This document shows, in pieces, positions 7,794-16,510 of a stretch of DNA of 40,960 nt (positions are counted from its first letter, which is position 1; each line of letters begins with the position of its first letter). The translations under genes and the position numbers were made by a program. The DNA is from Saprospiraceae bacterium (GTDB lineage: Bacteria > Bacteroidota > Bacteroidia > Chitinophagales > Saprospiraceae). Under the pieces are notes generated by a model. It did no database searches, was not told where the DNA came from, and saw nothing but the letters and a program-made list of their open reading frames with translations. The stretch is from assembly GCA_027486765.1 (NCBI GenBank), contig JAIXOO010000133.1, positions 1 through 40,960 on the forward strand, given 5' to 3'.

Positions 7794-8141
7794 GCCAGGT
7801 GAAAAGTAAACAGGGTTTGATCTCGTCTCTAATAGGTTTGCTGGTGTCGCATTTTTATACAAAAACCTTAAAATACACTTGCTATTCCACGAGGTGGTGA
7901 TCAAACCTTCGTTTTGGGCCAGATCAAAGATGCCAATTCCACGATTTTCCATACCCAGCCACAAGTGCGCCGCATCGGGCTGGTGCATACTCCAGATGTT
8001 GTCATTGAAAAAAGGGGCGATATTGTACACCCGTTCCCGACCCGACACTGGGTCCTAAGTCGACAAAAAGCACTCTCCAAACCCGAGGATACAATCTAGC
8101 AAGGCCTCATTGAGCTGAAAGGGCCAAAGGAGAAAAACCAT
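7791..8141 (-). pseudogene. Decayed fragment of a propeller-type sensor gene
   Basis: A minus-strand reading frame from 8141 carries one in-frame TAG at 8055-8057, followed by DPVSGRERVYNIAPFFNDN and IWSMHQPDAAHLWLGMENRG, then IGIFDLAQNEGLI. The latter parts have the IW...LWLG...GIGIFD rhythm of two-component-regulator propeller repeats. The frame then runs into unrelated sequence and ends after about 85 codons without kinase domains. It lies directly downstream of an intact gene of the same class, so it is best read as the leftover of a second propeller sensor. The first 28 codons are not clearly propeller-like. Confidence 0.45.
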
Positions 8142-8186
8142 TTTGCTGGTGTGGGCGATTCAGCACTTCTCACCAAAATAAACGAA

Positions 8187-11100
8187 CTACCGCAACTGCG
8201 AAGGCAGTACCCCAAACCTTTGCTTAAACTGCCTTGAAAAATATTTCTCATCCCGATAGCCTACCCTACTGGCCATTTCTTTCACACTATACACTCCGGG
8301 ATTGGCTTGAAAGAGCTCCATCGCTTTGATCAGTCGTACTTCGTTGATGTATTCGTTGGGGGTGAGTCCTAAAATTCTGCCCACTTCGTTGTAAAATACC
8401 GAGCGGGACATAAATACAGCTTTAGCCAGGTCATTCACCGAAAAGTCGAGGTCGTCCAAGTTGGCTATAACGGTTTTTTCCAACAATTCCAGCCATTGTT
8501 TTTCAGTAGTAGAAAGAGAGTCGCCAGTACTGTTTGGGCTGTCTGTTGAAGTTGTGGCGGAGACTTCGTCTTCAGCCCTGTAGGCCAGGCTGCGCCTTAG
8601 ATCTTGGCGTTGCAACAAATTTTGAATCCTGGTCAACAATTCGATTTCCACAAAAGGTTTAACCAGGTAATCATCCACCCCAATGCGCAAGGCCCGCAGT
8701 TTGTCGTCCAGGTTGGCCCGGGCCGTCAACATGATGACCGGGATTTGGGCCAACGCCCCTGCTTTTAACCATTCCAACAACTGAAATCCATCCATCACGG
8801 GCATCATGATGTCGGAGATGATCAGATCGGGGGTAGTGCTATTGAGGTAGGTTTGGGCTTCCTGGCCATTGGAAAGCGCTACAATTTGATAGTCTAAGCT
8901 TAAAATTTGCGTCAGGTATTGGCGCAAATCCGCGTTGTCCTCTACCAGCAACAATTGGGCTTTACCTGCCGAGCAATTTGTTGTCGCTGCGCTGGGGTTT
9001 TCCATATATACAGGCATACTATGGGTTTCCAGTGATTCTGGAACCGCTGCTTTGCCAAAAAATTCCTTTTTGGGAAACTTAAAAATAAAGGTGCTGCCCT
9101 TGCCCCAGATACTCTTTACCTCCAGCGTGCCACCCATCGCTTTACTCGATTCCCGGGCCAAGGCCAGGCCAATACCCGTGCCTCCTTCGTAGGCATTTTC
9201 CTGGTGCCGGGTTTGGAAATAGCGCTCAAAAACATAAGGCAAATCGTCGGGATGAATCCCCCGGCCGTTGTCCTCCACTTCCAACTGTACACTGGAAGTT
9301 AAGTCATTAACCCACACGGTAGTGCTTCCTCCCGATTCGGTGAATTTCAGGGCATTGGACAATAAGTTATTAAAAATCATCCTGAAGAGCCTTTGATCCA
9401 ATTGGATCACTAATTGTGTGTTGGCCTGATAATTCAGCTTTAGTTCAATGCCTTTATTGGCAGCCATGACCTCGAAGGGGGCCAATAAAAATTGGATTTT
9501 TTGTTGCAGCAATACCGGGACTTCGTGGGTCGTCAATTTACCAGCTTCCAGTTGACTCAAGTCCAATAAATCATTCACCATTTGTTGCAAACCTTCAGTA
9601 TGGTTTTTGGCCAGGTACAGTAAGTTGGCATCCTGCTGGCTGAGTCCGTTTTGCTCCAAATAGGTTTGGATTGGCCCGAGGATCAAGGTGATGGGGGTGC
9701 GCAATTCGTGGGTTACGTTTGCAAAAAATCGCGATTTTGCTGCATCCAATTTGATCAATTCAGCGGCTTGTTCTTCGATGATCGCTTTGTCCTGGAGAAT
9801 TTTTTCGGTTTGGATGGCTACTTCTTTTTCCAATTCCACTTTCCGCTCTTTCAACCAATGGTTGCGATAACGGAAAAAAGCGACGATTGCAGCGATGATG
9901 CACGAGCCCGTTAGAAACAAAAACCACAACTGAAAATAAAATGGCCTTAGCACCTGAATAGGAATGAGCAACTGCTGCTGAGAATAGACGCCCTTCTCCG
10001 TCTTGGCCCGAATCGTCAACTTGAACTGCCCGTAAGGCAAACCAGCCAACTGTAGTATACCACCAGGGCAAGAGGCCCAACGGTCTCCCAACCTATCAAT
10101 CTTGTATTCATAAAAAGTCTGATCAGGGCTATGATAGTCCAGTAAGGCAAAGTGAAGCGTAAGATAAAGATCGCTGGGCTTAAAAATAATCTTCTTGCGT
10201 TGCAGGTATTCCGGTTCTACCTCTTCCAGGGTCTTGGTCTTTTGAGAAAACAACTGAGCCTGAGTCAGCATCAAGGGAATGTTCGGGGATCGATCAAAAT
10301 CCTCGTGAAAATCCCGTGGATTAAAAATCGTTAGCCCATTTAAACTTCCGAAATAAATGGTTCCGTCTTTTGCTTGATGATGCGAAATCCGGTTGAATTC
10401 ATAGTGGGAAAGGCCGTCCTGTGGTAAAAAAATCCTGGTTCTACCCGACCTTTTTTGAAACTGCATGATGCCGCGGTCACTACTCAACCACAAAAAACCA
10501 TAGGGGTCTGCGTAGACACTGTAGATGTTGTGGTTGGACAATCCATCCTCTTCTGTAAACAGGCGTTTGATATTCCGCTCCGGGTTCCACTTCAACAAAC
10601 CCTCCGCCGTTGCAATCCACCAATTGCCCTCCGCGTCCTGGTGGTATTGTCGCAGATTGTCGGCAGGTAAAAAGTATTGTCCTTTTCCCCCAGTCCAATA
10701 CCTGGCGACTACTCCTTTTTGGGGGTCAAACCTCAACAAGCCCTGCTCTGTCAACAACCAAAGTTGCCCACCAGCGGCCTGCTTTATGCTATGGATAATG
10801 GCATTGTCCAGTATGGATTGCCCTTTTTTATTCTGGACAAAGTTGATTTTCTTTTGTTCAAAATCAAAAAAAGCCAGTCCATTACTGCCCCCCAACCATA
10901 AGCCTTTCTTTTGGGGAAAAATGGACCAAATGACACACAAATCTCGGTTGGTTAAAAAAGTCTGAACGTTTTTTGTTCCTGGATCATAAACGTGTAATTT
11001 AGAATCGCCCGTCCAAACTCGCTTCTGGTCATCCATTCCGATGCCAAAAAAATCCATTTGGCTTTGGTGGATTTGTTCAACGCTGCCGTTTTTTAGGGCC

Positions 11101-12242
11101 AGGATAGTCTTTCCCGCATTAACGTATAAGGTCTGCCGCAAGCCATCTTCAACAATTCCTCGGGTCGGCAGGATTGGTTCATTTTTTGCCAGATCACTGT
11201 TCAGCAGGGTTTTGAAACGGATCGGATTCAGGCTTACTTTATACAATCCATCAATCGAACTGAGCCAGGCAATTCCTTGTAGGTCTACAAAAATGCTGTA
11301 TATGAGGTGAGGCAGTTTTTTGGTATTCTGCCGATCAAAATTGAGCAGCAGGCCTTTATCCGGGTGAAAATAACTCAAGCCTCCAGCATGCATTAACCAA
11401 AAGTTCCCCGTGTAGGCATCGTAGCCCAAGGGCAAGGAATATATTCGCTCTTTTTGGGGGTCAAAATGGGGAATGTCCTGCTTAAACAAGTTTTCGCTCA
11501 ATTGACCATTCACATCAATGGTACCCAATTTACTGAGGGTATGATAAATAAAGCTCCCACGATTGCTCAAATAAGCCTTCTGAAAATCTGGGATGCGGTG
11601 AGTAGCCACAGCTTTACCCTGTGCATTGATCAAGCGACAAACAGCATATAGTCCTTTGGTATCACCATGAAGCTCCAACCAGGTCAAATTCCGGATGGTA
11701 TCCACAAAATAGATCCCGAAGGTGCTGTCTTGAAGCTGGTATTTTGGCTTTAGTTTTTGCCCGGCACGATACTGAAAAAGATTCCCTTTGCCATCTGTAA
11801 TCCAATAGGATTTGTTTTTACCCAACTCAATGTCCCGAATGTCATCCGGGCACGAAGGGCCAAATTTCTCTTCAGGAGTATGAACTTGACTCGTTACTGT
11901 ATTAAAAAGCAAGTACTTAGTAGGGCCATTTGCAGCATGAATACTGATCCAAAGGTCGTGGTCAAGATCCTCAAATCGAATTATATTTTTGCTGAAATCA
12001 GGATTGAATCCTTTGCTTAAAACGAGTTGAAAATTTCGCCCATCAAAACGGCACAATCCATTTTCGGTCAATAACCACAGCAAACCCCTCCGATCCTGAA
12101 AACACTGATAGACATGGTTGCTTGGCAAACCCTGCTCGATGGTATACAGTTGTACCTCTGCACTGTACTTGGATTGAGCAAAAATGGAGCCAACCGATAT
12201 GATCAACCCAAAAAACAGGAATATGGAACAATTCAGGCGCAT
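8187..12242 (-). CDS. Hybrid two-component system: propeller sensor kinase, receiver and AraC-type HTH
   Basis: This 1351-residue one-protein signalling system senses in the periplasm and binds DNA in the cytoplasm. A signal peptide (about 1-22) precedes about 14 propeller repeats (about 25-690, e.g. LLWLLTENGLCRFDGR and FLWLSSDRGIMQF), a Y_Y_Y domain (about 700-762) and a membrane helix (about 768-792). The kinase follows with H845 in FFANVTHELRTPITLILG, the N-box FNNLLSNALKFTESGG, VEDNGRGIHPDDLPYVFERY and GGTGIGLALA. The receiver has D1144 in DLIISDIMMPVMDG and a KPF lysine. The AraC-type HTH occupies about 1245-1351 (LAKAVFMSRSVFYNEVGRI, VKEMASRVGYRDEKYFSRQF). Such proteins often control polysaccharide use, but no glycan operon adjoins it, so the regulon is unknown. 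Confidence 0.96.
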   Translation of the reverse strand: MRLNCSIFLFFGLIISVGSIFAQSKYSAEVQLYTIEQGLPSNHVYQCFQDRRGLLWLLTENGLCRFDGRNFQLVLSKGFNPDFSKNIIRFEDLDHDLWISIHAANGPTKYLLFNTVTSQVHTPEEKFGPSCPDDIRDIELGKNKSYWITDGKGNLFQYRAGQKLKPKYQLQDSTFGIYFVDTIRNLTWLELHGDTKGLYAVCRLINAQGKAVATHRIPDFQKAYLSNRGSFIYHTLSKLGTIDVNGQLSENLFKQDIPHFDPQKERIYSLPLGYDAYTGNFWLMHAGGLSYFHPDKGLLLNFDRQNTKKLPHLIYSIFVDLQGIAWLSSIDGLYKVSLNPIRFKTLLNSDLAKNEPILPTRGIVEDGLRQTLYVNAGKTILALKNGSVEQIHQSQMDFFGIGMDDQKRVWTGDSKLHVYDPGTKNVQTFLTNRDLCVIWSIFPQKKGLWLGGSNGLAFFDFEQKKINFVQNKKGQSILDNAIIHSIKQAAGGQLWLLTEQGLLRFDPQKGVVARYWTGGKGQYFLPADNLRQYHQDAEGNWWIATAEGLLKWNPERNIKRLFTEEDGLSNHNIYSVYADPYGFLWLSSDRGIMQFQKRSGRTRIFLPQDGLSHYEFNRISHHQAKDGTIYFGSLNGLTIFNPRDFHEDFDRSPNIPLMLTQAQLFSQKTKTLEEVEPEYLQRKKIIFKPSDLYLTLHFALLDYHSPDQTFYEYKIDRLGDRWASCPGGILQLAGLPYGQFKLTIRAKTEKGVYSQQQLLIPIQVLRPFYFQLWFLFLTGSCIIAAIVAFFRYRNHWLKERKVELEKEVAIQTEKILQDKAIIEEQAAELIKLDAAKSRFFANVTHELRTPITLILGPIQTYLEQNGLSQQDANLLYLAKNHTEGLQQMVNDLLDLSQLEAGKLTTHEVPVLLQQKIQFLLAPFEVMAANKGIELKLNYQANTQLVIQLDQRLFRMIFNNLLSNALKFTESGGSTTVWVNDLTSSVQLEVEDNGRGIHPDDLPYVFERYFQTRHQENAYEGGTGIGLALARESSKAMGGTLEVKSIWGKGSTFIFKFPKKEFFGKAAVPESLETHSMPVYMENPSAATTNCSAGKAQLLLVEDNADLRQYLTQILSLDYQIVALSNGQEAQTYLNSTTPDLIISDIMMPVMDGFQLLEWLKAGALAQIPVIMLTARANLDDKLRALRIGVDDYLVKPFVEIELLTRIQNLLQRQDLRRSLAYRAEDEVSATTSTDSPNSTGDSLSTTEKQWLELLEKTVIANLDDLDFSVNDLAKAVFMSRSVFYNEVGRILGLTPNEYINEVRLIKAMELFQANPGVYSVKEMASRVGYRDEKYFSRQFKQRFGVLPSQLR

Positions 12243-12699
12243 TGAATATTTCGTTGTCTACAACGAGTTGAACCGTTGTAAGCGAATCTTTGAATAAACT
12301 TATGATTAGGCTAAAATGTTGATTAAGAGCTATCAGAAATTATAAAAACAGGAGCAAAAGTAATAAACAAATTCACATAAATTCTAGGAATTGTATAACT
12401 TTTCTATTTGCCAACTTAATAGTGGGGCAAAATAAGTGGCTAAAAAAAACCAGAGGGACACACTGTTTCGTGTAATCCCTCTCGTCTAAAAATAAACTCC
12501 CTCTAAATAGCTGTTTGGTCAGAAGGGATCAAAGCAGCGCTTCAATCCAACTCATTAACCTTACTAAGCTAGATGCGACAAATGTAAGGCGACCCCAAGA
12601 AACCCTGCTTAAAGACTAGATAGACAGATGTCCGAAAGGGTAGAAAAACGTCCTAAAAACGAAGTCAATGGTCAACTTATAAAAAAACAAGCGCAAAAC
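12243..12699. other. Gene-poor intergenic region between divergent regulators
   Basis: No credible gene is seen in this AT-rich stretch. It should hold the promoter of the minus-strand hybrid sensor gene. Just before that gene lies CGTTGTCTACAACG (about 12251-12264), a 6-bp palindrome that could be an operator. Near its middle is a hairpin element at 12420-12482. Confidence 0.5.
12420..12482. repeat. GTGGGGCAAAATAAGTG hairpin family, copy 1 (partial)
   Basis: TAGTGGGGCAAAATAAGTG at 12420-12438 is the same as 23718-23737 except for one A, and both are followed a little later by CCAGAGG. Here AGAGGGA (12452-12458) pairs with TCCCTCT (12476-12482) and ACAC with GTGT inside. The right outer arm seen in the 23.7 kb copy is not recognisable, so this copy looks degenerate. 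Confidence 0.55.
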
Positions 12700-12730
12700 T
12701 TGCACATACCAACTAGTATGTATACATTTG
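12700..12730 (+). promoter_or_regulatory. Complete Bacteroidota promoter of the TetR gene
   Basis: TTG at 12700-12702, a 20-bp spacer, and TACATTTG at 12723-12730 match the Bacteroidota -33/-7 promoter very well. The -7 box ends 4 bp before the TetR ATG at 12735, so the transcript would be leaderless or nearly so. The operator-like palindrome fills the spacer. Confidence 0.7.
12704..12721. promoter_or_regulatory. Probable TetR operator, copy 1
   Basis: ACATAC-caacta-GTATGT is a perfect 6-bp inverted repeat around 6 bp and sits between the -33 and -7 boxes of the TetR gene. The same 18 bp occurs at 13381-13398, before the NmrA-like gene. Position and repetition point to autorepression by the TetR protein. 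Confidence 0.7.
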
Positions 12731-12734
12731 CAAC

Positions 12735-13325
12735 ATGAACGCAACCGATACTCGCGAACGGATACTTGGACGCATGTTCCAGGACATCCATAAAAATGGA
12801 TTCCAGGGCTTGCGCGCCGATCGGGTAATTGCCGACTTGGGCATTACCAAGGGGGCTTTATATCATTATTTTCCGAGTAAAGATGCCATTGGTTTGGCCG
12901 TAATTGCAGAAATCATCGAACCTTCTTATTTGGCCTTCTTCCGCAGTTTGGAACAAGCCAAGGGGCATCCAATTGATTTACTTAAAGAGCATTTGCAAGA
13001 ACTGGCCGACAAGGCCAGTCCTGACGACATTTACCTCGGTTGCCCCCTGAACAATCTCGTGCAGGAAATGTCCCCGCTAAACGAAGACTTCCGCCAGCGC
13101 CTGAAAGTAGTGATGGATGGCATGATCCATTACACCACCCGTGCTTTGGAACGAGGTGTTGCCAATGGGCAAGTCAAAGCAGATACCGATTGTGCAGCAG
13201 TAGCCTCCTTTATGGTAGCGGGTATGGAAGGTGCCTATGGCGTAGCAAAAGTGCTAAAGAGTCTGAGCAGTTTTCACCGCAACATCCAGCAGCTGCTAAA
13301 TTACCTGGAATTGTCTCGCGCGTAG
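12735..13325 (+). CDS. TetR/AcrR-family transcriptional repressor
   Basis: This 196-residue repressor has an N-terminal TetR helix-turn-helix (about 5-50: RERILGRMFQDIHKNGFQGL and ADLGITKGALYHYFPSKDAI) and a C-terminal ligand domain of the TetR_C type (about 85-190) with LGCPLNNLVQEMSPLNEDFR. The GCPLNNL segment is typical of the subgroup that often controls short-chain oxidoreductases and reacts to electrophiles or oxidants, though the inducer here is unknown. An operator-like palindrome lies in its own promoter, and a second copy precedes the downstream NmrA-like gene, so both genes are likely derepressed together. The ATG is almost at the predicted transcript start. Confidence 0.93.
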   Translation: MNATDTRERILGRMFQDIHKNGFQGLRADRVIADLGITKGALYHYFPSKDAIGLAVIAEIIEPSYLAFFRSLEQAKGHPIDLLKEHLQELADKASPDDIYLGCPLNNLVQEMSPLNEDFRQRLKVVMDGMIHYTTRALERGVANGQVKADTDCAAVASFMVAGMEGAYGVAKVLKSLSSFHRNIQQLLNYLELSRA

Positions 13326-13378
13326 GTGCGTCTCTACAGCGGAATACGGCAACAAAAGTTGCCTTTTTTTAGATCAAA

Positions 13379-13400
13379 ATACATACCAACTAGTATGTAT
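13379..13400. promoter_or_regulatory. Probable TetR operator, copy 2
   Basis: ATACATAC-caacta-GTATGTAT is a perfect 8-bp inverted repeat and contains the whole 18-bp site seen at 12704-12721. It lies 36 bp before the NmrA-like ATG. TAAATTTT at about 13408 is a one-mismatch -7 candidate. Confidence 0.7.
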
Positions 13401-13436
13401 AATTCGATAAATTTTTAACCACAAAACCATTCAACC

Positions 13437-14333
13437 ATGTACGTTATTCTTGGAGGAACCGGAAACACGGGCAAACAAATTGCCGAAACCCTTTTGGCCG
13501 TAGGCAAAGCTGTGACGATTGTGAGCCGCGATGCTGCCAAAGCACAAGACTTGGTGGCCAAAGGCGCCAAAGTTGCCATTGGAGATTTGCACGACAGCGA
13601 TTTTTTAACCCAAACTTTCCGTGGAGCAACGGCAGTGTATAGCCTGGTGCCACCAAAATGGGATGTGCAGGACTGGCGGGCTTTCCAAACCCAGATTGCC
13701 ATTGCCATAACCTTAGCCGTGCACAGTGCCAAAGTGCCTTATGTCGTCAATTTGAGCTCGATGGGTGCACACCTGCCCGAAGGAGCTGGCCCAGTGAGTG
13801 GATTGTATTACCTGGAACAAATGCTCAACAATGTGCCGGGATTGAACGTCCTGCACCTGCGCCCAGGTTATTTTTACCAGAACTTTTATGGATTACTGGA
13901 CATGATCAAACACATGGGGGTGTTGGCACAACCACTGGCGGCTGATCATGCTTTCACGATGGTACACACCAGTGACATTGCGAATGTGGCTGCGCAACGA
14001 CTCCTCGCTCTGGATTTTAAGCGTAACTCCGTTCAATTCATCAGTGGGCCACGCAACTATTCCTTTGGTGAGGCGGCCGCTTTGATTGGAAAAGCTACCG
14101 GGACTGAGGTTCCTTTCGTGAGCACCACTACAGAGCAATCGGTTGAAGGGATGATTGGAGCAGGTTTGCCTACCGCGATTGCTGAAGGTTATGGCGATTT
14201 GTACAAGGCCATCAATCAGCGCAGTTACACCGCTGGATTTGATCCCAAAACGAATGTATCCTTTGGAGAAATCGCTTTGGAGCAGTTCATTGAAAATGAG
14301 CTGAAGTATGCTTTGGTGACTGAGGCGGTTTAA
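13437..14333 (+). CDS. NmrA-like NAD(P)-binding protein
   Basis: This 298-residue atypical short-chain-dehydrogenase-like protein has the Rossmann motif YVILGGTGNTGKQIAETLL at the N-terminus, TIVSRDAAKAQDLVAKGAKV at strand 2, and substrate-side sequences VNLSSMGAHLPEGAGPVSGL and HLRPGYFYQNF. The classical YxxxK pair is not evident, as is usual for NmrA/HSCARG-type proteins, some of which are redox sensors or quinone reductases such as QorB. A copy of the TetR operator palindrome precedes it, so it is a likely target of the adjacent repressor. Its physiological substrate is unknown. Confidence 0.9.
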   Translation: MYVILGGTGNTGKQIAETLLAVGKAVTIVSRDAAKAQDLVAKGAKVAIGDLHDSDFLTQTFRGATAVYSLVPPKWDVQDWRAFQTQIAIAITLAVHSAKVPYVVNLSSMGAHLPEGAGPVSGLYYLEQMLNNVPGLNVLHLRPGYFYQNFYGLLDMIKHMGVLAQPLAADHAFTMVHTSDIANVAAQRLLALDFKRNSVQFISGPRNYSFGEAAALIGKATGTEVPFVSTTTEQSVEGMIGAGLPTAIAEGYGDLYKAINQRSYTAGFDPKTNVSFGEIALEQFIENELKYALVTEAV

Positions 14334-14337
14334 ATTT

Positions 14338-14420
14338 TCTTAGGTGTTTCTAAGGTGGTTCCAATTGAACTTGTTTTGAACCACCTTAGAAACCTGAGGC
14401 ACCTTAGGGGCACCTCAGTC
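14338..14420. repeat. Dispersed hairpin, AGGTGTTTCTAAGGTGG family, copy 1
   Basis: GTTTCTAAGGTGGTTC (14346-14361) pairs perfectly with GAACCACCTTAGAAAC (14378-14393) around a 16-nt loop, followed by further CACCTTAGGGGCACCT words. It fills the gap between two convergent genes. Related copies are at 22347-22477 and 36267-36362. Confidence 0.75.
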
Positions 14421-14421
14421 G

Positions 14422-15393
14422 TCACTGCGACCAAGCCGTTGGCACCCGATCCCAGCGGTGCTCTTTCAGCGCATTCAACAAATCTATGCTCAAACCCTTG
14501 CCATCGCTCGCGGCCATGTTCATACGCACATTCCGCTCACGGCGCATGCCGGGGATGGTGGTGTGAACATCAGCGTTGCTGAGAATAAAGCGCAGGGCCA
14601 TTTCCGCCATGGTCATTCCAGCTGGAACCAATGGTTTGAGGGCATCGGCCCGTTCTACGGAAGGAATCAGGTTTTCGGGTACAAAATAAGTGCCCCGCCA
14701 ATCACCGGGAGGAAAAACCGTGTCTTTGGTCAAGGTGCCAGTCAGGGTGCCTTCATCAAAAGGAACCCGGGCGATGACACCTATGTCGAGTTTGCGACAA
14801 AGGGGAAAGAGTTGGTCTTCCGGGTTTTGGTCAAAGACGTTGTAAATGACCTGAACCGCGCTGATTTGCCCCGTTTCCAGGGTGCGCAAACTGTTGTTGG
14901 GTTCCCAGCGGTTGATACTGATGCCCCAGTGACTGACCTTGCCAGCCTGGGTGAGGCGCGCGCAGGTTTCTTTCCATTCATCGCGCTCAGCCCAGCCATC
15001 TTCCCACACATGGAATTGCATCAGATCGATGCACTCGATGCCCAGGTTTTTGAGGCTATCATCGACGTAGGTTTCGATGTAATCGGAAGGAAAAACTTCG
15101 TCGAGACTGAACGTTGGACGAGAAGGCCACTTGCGGTTTTTGGGTGGAATTTTGGTGGCGACATAGAGTTTTTTCTCCGGGAATTGCCGCAGCAATTTAC
15201 CCAAAATCTCCTCGCTGACTCCATCTCCATAGGCCCAGGCGGTGTCGAAGAAGTTGCAGCCCAATTCGACCGAGAGCAGCAGGGATTTCCAGGTTTCGTC
15301 ATCATCGGAGTCTTTCCATCCGGCCAGTCCCCACATGCCGTAACCCATTTCGCTGACTTGCATCTCAGTACGTCCAAAACGGCGGTATTGCAT
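14422..15393 (-). CDS. Aldo/keto reductase
   Basis: This 323-residue NADPH-dependent oxidoreductase has the TIM-barrel signatures of the family: MQYRRFGRTEMQVSEMGYG at the start, catalytic Asp and Tyr in FFDTAWAYGDGVSEEILG, Lys in LYVATKIPP, His in IDLMQFHVWED, and the cofactor-binding ISAVQVIYNVFDQ and TTIPGMRRERNVRMN. The start at 15393 is chosen because the MQYRRFG opening is the family N-terminus; the frame extends 74 codons further upstream with unrelated sequence overlapping the pirin gene. It lies behind the pirin gene on the same strand. The substrate cannot be assigned. Confidence 0.93.
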   Translation of the reverse strand: MQYRRFGRTEMQVSEMGYGMWGLAGWKDSDDDETWKSLLLSVELGCNFFDTAWAYGDGVSEEILGKLLRQFPEKKLYVATKIPPKNRKWPSRPTFSLDEVFPSDYIETYVDDSLKNLGIECIDLMQFHVWEDGWAERDEWKETCARLTQAGKVSHWGISINRWEPNNSLRTLETGQISAVQVIYNVFDQNPEDQLFPLCRKLDIGVIARVPFDEGTLTGTLTKDTVFPPGDWRGTYFVPENLIPSVERADALKPLVPAGMTMAEMALRFILSNADVHTTIPGMRRERNVRMNMAASDGKGLSIDLLNALKEHRWDRVPTAWSQ

Positions 15394-15470
15394 CGTTGTA
15401 TGTTTTTTGTTTGAGGGGGTGAATTTAGGGAATTGCGGGCAGATGTTCGAGCCGTAGCAAATAAAACACT

Positions 15471-15495
15471 GTTGTAGATGCGTAGCATCGTCAAC
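15471..15495. terminator. Small hairpin between the pirin and aldo/keto reductase genes
   Basis: GTTG-ta-GATGC-gta-GCATC-gt-CAAC forms a 9-bp interrupted stem directly after the pirin stop codon on the minus strand. No T tail is present, so termination is uncertain. Confidence 0.4.
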
Positions 15496-15499
15496 ATAA

Positions 15500-16510
15500 T
15501 CACACGTGTTCCTCTCGCCCATCCGCATGTACAGCAAAGCGCCCGGTATCCCGCGCATGCACATGATCCGCACTCGGCCAGGGCCAACCGCCAAATTCCG
15601 TGCGTTGGTAATCATTGACCGCTTGCTGCAATTCCGCCTGGGTATTCATCACGAAGGGGCCATATTGCGCCACGGGCTCATTGATGGGGCGGCCTTGCAG
15701 GAGCAGCAGTTCGGTTTCGGTAGTACCATTTTCAAGTAGAATCGCTGCATCCGAACGGACTTCGACTGCGTTTTTAAGCCCCACCTTTTGGCCATCCATT
15801 TGGAGGGTATCTCCTTTGAAAAAATACAAAGAACGATTCAAACCGGCGCTAGCGGCGGGTAAAGTATATTGAGCACCGGGCTCCAGTTTGATGGTCCAAA
15901 TGGCCACTTCATTGACCGGGTCGGCAGCCCAGGAATTGGGTGGTGGAGCGGGCGCTTGAGCATCAGGCAATTGCCCTGCCACAACCCGTAGCCAGGTCTT
16001 TTTACCTTGTGCATCCACGTGCTCTACCTGAGGAATAGTATGATCCCAAAGCATGCCAAAATGGGGGTCAACCAGCTTGTGTTTGGCGGGCAAGTTGAGC
16101 CAGATTTGAAAGAGTTCAAAAGGGTTGTCCTGGTCTTCTTTCAACAATGGGAACATCTCGGAGTGCTGTACACCACGGCCTGCGGTCATCCACTGAACGT
16201 CCCCGTTGCCGAAGCGGGCGGTAGCACCCAGGGAATCCGAATGATCTACAAAACCTTTGCGCACGATGGTGACTGTTTCAAAACCACGGTGGGGATGTGC
16301 GGGAAAGCCGGGTACCTTCCGTCCGTGGTACATGCGCCAGCCATCTTTGATCGTGAAATCATTGCCGAGGTTACGGCCACTGAGCGCAGTGGCGGGGCCC
16401 ATTTGGGCATTGCCTTGCGGGTAAAAGTCTTCATGGTGTACGCAGAAAAGGAAGGGATCGCGGGTTTCCCAGGGAAAGCCTAGGGGGCGGATGCGGAGGA
16501 TGTTGGACAT
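15500..16510 (-). CDS. Pirin-family bicupin protein
   Basis: This 336-residue protein is a pirin. The N-terminal cupin has the metal-binding motifs GFPAHPHRGFETVTIVRKG and GRGVQHSEMF, and MGPATALSGRNLG just before. The C-terminal cupin follows with WTIKLEPGAQYTLPAA and NGTTETELLLLQGRPINEPV and the closing YGPFVMNTQAELQQAVNDY. Family members are iron-dependent regulators or quercetin 2,3-dioxygenases. Grouping with an aldo/keto reductase, an NmrA-like protein and a TetR repressor suggests a role in electrophile or oxidative stress, but that is inference from context. It is transcribed divergently from the small membrane protein gene. Confidence 0.93.
   Translation of the reverse strand: MSNILRIRPLGFPWETRDPFLFCVHHEDFYPQGNAQMGPATALSGRNLGNDFTIKDGWRMYHGRKVPGFPAHPHRGFETVTIVRKGFVDHSDSLGATARFGNGDVQWMTAGRGVQHSEMFPLLKEDQDNPFELFQIWLNLPAKHKLVDPHFGMLWDHTIPQVEHVDAQGKKTWLRVVAGQLPDAQAPAPPPNSWAADPVNEVAIWTIKLEPGAQYTLPAASAGLNRSLYFFKGDTLQMDGQKVGLKNAVEVRSDAAILLENGTTETELLLLQGRPINEPVAQYGPFVMNTQAELQQAVNDYQRTEFGGWPWPSADHVHARDTGRFAVHADGREEHV

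Noticed and set aside
12251-12264. CGTTGTCTACAACG palindrome as a definite operator of the hybrid sensor
   Set aside because: The arms are only 6 bp and a second copy of the full site was not seen, so it is mentioned only within the intergenic note.
14458-15414. Plus-strand open frame (318 codons) opposite the aldo/keto reductase
   Set aside because: The opposite strand carries all catalytic motifs of the family; this frame shows none.
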